From positions 1 to 16,402 of the forward strand of contig DAOWMX010000018.1 in the NCBI GenBank assembly GCA_030642885.1: DNA of 16,402 nt, given 5' to 3'. The position numbers were made by a program, and so were the translations under genes. The DNA comes from Anaerolineales bacterium (GTDB lineage: Bacteria; Chloroflexota; Anaerolineae; Anaerolineales; E44-bin32). The notes under the pieces were generated by a model, which saw only the letters and a list, made by a program, of their open reading frames with translations, was not told the origin of the DNA and did not search any database. This document shows, piece after piece, positions 14,962 to 16,402 of this stretch. The number at the start of each line of letters is the position of its first letter. Positions within the stretch are counted from its first letter, which is position 1.

Positions 14962-15838
14962 CAAACTTGATTGGGTAATCGATGAATGTCTCTCCCGAGT
15001 TCAGACTGGGGATGAGACGGTACAGGACTGTGTTCAGGAGCATCCTGAGCTGAAGGATGTCCTGGAGCCTTTGCTCGCGCTTGCCATTCAAGTGAACGAA
15101 ACACTTGCTCCTGAAATGCCGGATCCACAGTTTGTACGCAATGCAAAACTCCGGATTTTGAATCGGGTCAAAGCCTCGGTGGCCTCAACAGCATCCGTGA
15201 AACCTCAACCCAAGCGCCCATGGCGCATTGACTTCCGCAGTCGTCGCTGGTCGACAGTAATAGCTGGCGTTGTGATCGCGGCCATGCTCTTCGGGAGCGG
15301 CATCGGGATGAAACAGGCTTCCGCATCTGCGCTGCCGGGAGATTCTCTTTATCCCATCAAGCGAGCAGGTGAGGAGATCCAATTAGCACTCAGCTTTTCA
15401 ACCGACGGAGATATAGCGCTTCTCTATGAGTTCGCGGATTCCCGCCTGGAAGAGGCACAAACGCTATCTGAAGAGGGGCGCTTCGATGATCTCGGAATGG
15501 CTCTTGAGGGCTTTGAAGATGCCATGAGCACGCTCGAAGAGATCGCGCAAGAGGGTGAAGTTGGCGAAGGCAAATTGGACCTTGCAAAGATTCAGTCGAA
15601 GCATGAGAAGCATATCCAGGTTTTAGAACGGGTGCGAGACCAAGTGCCTGAGCATGCCCGCGAGGCGATTGATCGGGCTATCGAACGATCCGGCCATTCC
15701 CAGGAAGTGCTGAAGGTTATCCATGAAGGCGGAAAGCCAAGCGATTTTGCACCAGGTCAGAATAAAGATAAACCGGATAACGGTAAGGATAAACAGAAAC
15801 CGCAAAAGCCTGAGAAACCAGAGAAGCCTGAGAAGTAG
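14954..15838 (+). CDS. DUF5667-domain single-pass membrane protein, likely regulator of the ECF sigma factor
   Basis: A protein of 294 residues. The cytoplasmic N-terminal part (1-98) begins LDWVIDECLSRVQTGDE with a CVQEHPELKDVLEPLLALA block, as in proteins paired with ECF sigma factors in Chloroflexota. It lacks the HxxxCxxC zinc motif of ZAS anti-sigmas. One membrane segment follows (about 99-117). Outside, ALPGDSLYPIKRAGEEIQLALS marks a DUF5667 domain (about 124-225), which is helical and Glu-rich. The chain ends in a Lys/Pro/Glu tail (KPEKPEKPEK) that probably lies in the wall space. The start overlaps the sigma stop by 8 nt (translational coupling). Anti-sigma action is inference from pairing and topology. 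The end of the gene has no clear terminator. Confidence 0.82.
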   Translation: MNSKLDWVIDECLSRVQTGDETVQDCVQEHPELKDVLEPLLALAIQVNETLAPEMPDPQFVRNAKLRILNRVKASVASTASVKPQPKRPWRIDFRSRRWSTVIAGVVIAAMLFGSGIGMKQASASALPGDSLYPIKRAGEEIQLALSFSTDGDIALLYEFADSRLEEAQTLSEEGRFDDLGMALEGFEDAMSTLEEIAQEGEVGEGKLDLAKIQSKHEKHIQVLERVRDQVPEHAREAIDRAIERSGHSQEVLKVIHEGGKPSDFAPGQNKDKPDNGKDKQKPQKPEKPEKPEK

Positions 15839-16402
15839 TCTTAACTACGGCTCCAGCAACCCCATTATTTAATTCGTTTCTCCTCCACATACTTCGAAAT
15901 GGTAACCCTAGAGCGCATGGTTTCAGCTGTTGAAACTTATGTTTGCTGGAACTATTTCAGCGCAAGTGATATCGCTGACAAAGTCATTTTCTTTAATTTT
16001 CCCCCACATCCTCCGGATTGAACATCAAGCGCTCAGCTTAAAAATACAATCCAAATCCGAGAAGGATGAGACATCGTTATTTAGAATCTTTATCCCAATA
16101 CAGCGCAATACAGACTAAATTGAACAGAGCCCGGCTTTGCTAGTTGGACTCTCATGGCATCGCAAGGGTAGCCATTCGGAAGGGGCTGCGGGGGGGAAAG
16201 AAACATTGCAGCAACTCTCGACACCAACATCTTAGCTGGCGTTGTGAACAATTCGAATAATCTTCCCCCAAAATCCCCCGATACTCCCTCCGCTCTGCTT
16301 CAGGGATGCACGCGAGGGGACTTTGGGGACCTTATCATCCCGAGCTCGCCTGCGCTGAGCCCTTTGGATCCAATTCTTTTCGCTCAGGATAAACTAAGCC
16401 GA
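15839..16402. other. Non-coding or unrecognised stretch at the window end
   Basis: I find no convincing gene on either strand. The open frame 15930-16118 has no ribosome site and no family features. The stretch has G and C runs (for example seven G near 16190 and CCCCCAAAATCCCCC near 16265-16279) and a 6-bp dyad GGGATG (16303-16308) / CATCCC (16336-16341). No remnant of a gene or mobile element was identified. Confidence 0.45.

Noticed and set aside
16360..16385. TTCGCTCAGGAT-like segment resembling dispersed repeats seen in some Chloroflexota
   Set aside because: Only a short partial match and no second copy in the window, so it cannot be supported as a repeat.

Overview
The window reads like a chromosomal stretch of an anaerobic or facultative bacterium of the Chloroflexota (Anaerolineae-like). 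This is an inference from gene content: long exported proteins with Pro/Thr-rich linkers, an ECF sigma factor overlapping a DUF5667-type membrane protein, a tungsten/molybdopterin aldehyde:ferredoxin oxidoreductase (AOR) family enzyme with MoaD/ThiS-like partners, and moderate base composition. No rRNA, tRNA, CRISPR array, transposase or integrase was recognised.

Layout. (1) 1-3846, plus strand, envelope genes: the tail of a TolB/PD40-type beta-propeller protein; a large exported M23-family peptidase gene split by a frameshift near 736-768; and a small membrane-anchored or secreted protein that is a stand-alone copy of a helical domain found near the C-terminus of the M23 protein. (2) 3847-5004: an intergenic region with a long hairpin, then a minus-strand SIMPL (DUF541) exported protein. 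(3) 5005-8400: the redox region. A minus-strand operon runs MoaD-like (133 aa), AOR, MoaD-like with a GG tail (79 aa). It is preceded by a TTGACA promoter with a leader holding two adjacent hairpins and is followed by a strong bidirectional terminator. A third MoaD/ThiS-like gene lies on the plus strand beyond that terminator. (4) 8722-11163: a minus-strand PhoB/PhoR-like two-component pair whose promoter contains a near-consensus Pho box, which predicts phosphate-responsive autoregulation. (5) 11546-12211: a PEBP (YbhB/YbcL) lipoprotein on the plus strand, ending at a 13-bp terminator hairpin shared with (6) 12439-14172, a minus-strand bacterial dynamin-like GTPase with a membrane hairpin. 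(7) 14401-15838: an ECF sigma factor overlapping by 8 nt a single-pass DUF5667 protein, its likely regulator. (8) 15839-16402: no gene recognised.

How the genes work together: the AOR operon probably makes one tungsten or molybdenum enzyme with dedicated beta-grasp partners. The two-component pair and the sigma/DUF5667 pair are separate regulatory modules. The M23 protein, the small paralogue, SIMPL, PEBP lipoprotein and dynamin all point to cell-envelope work, but apart from the M23/paralogue pair nothing ties them into one pathway. The least explained points are the GG-less beta-grasp proteins around the AOR and the helical domain shared by the M23 peptidase and its small neighbour.
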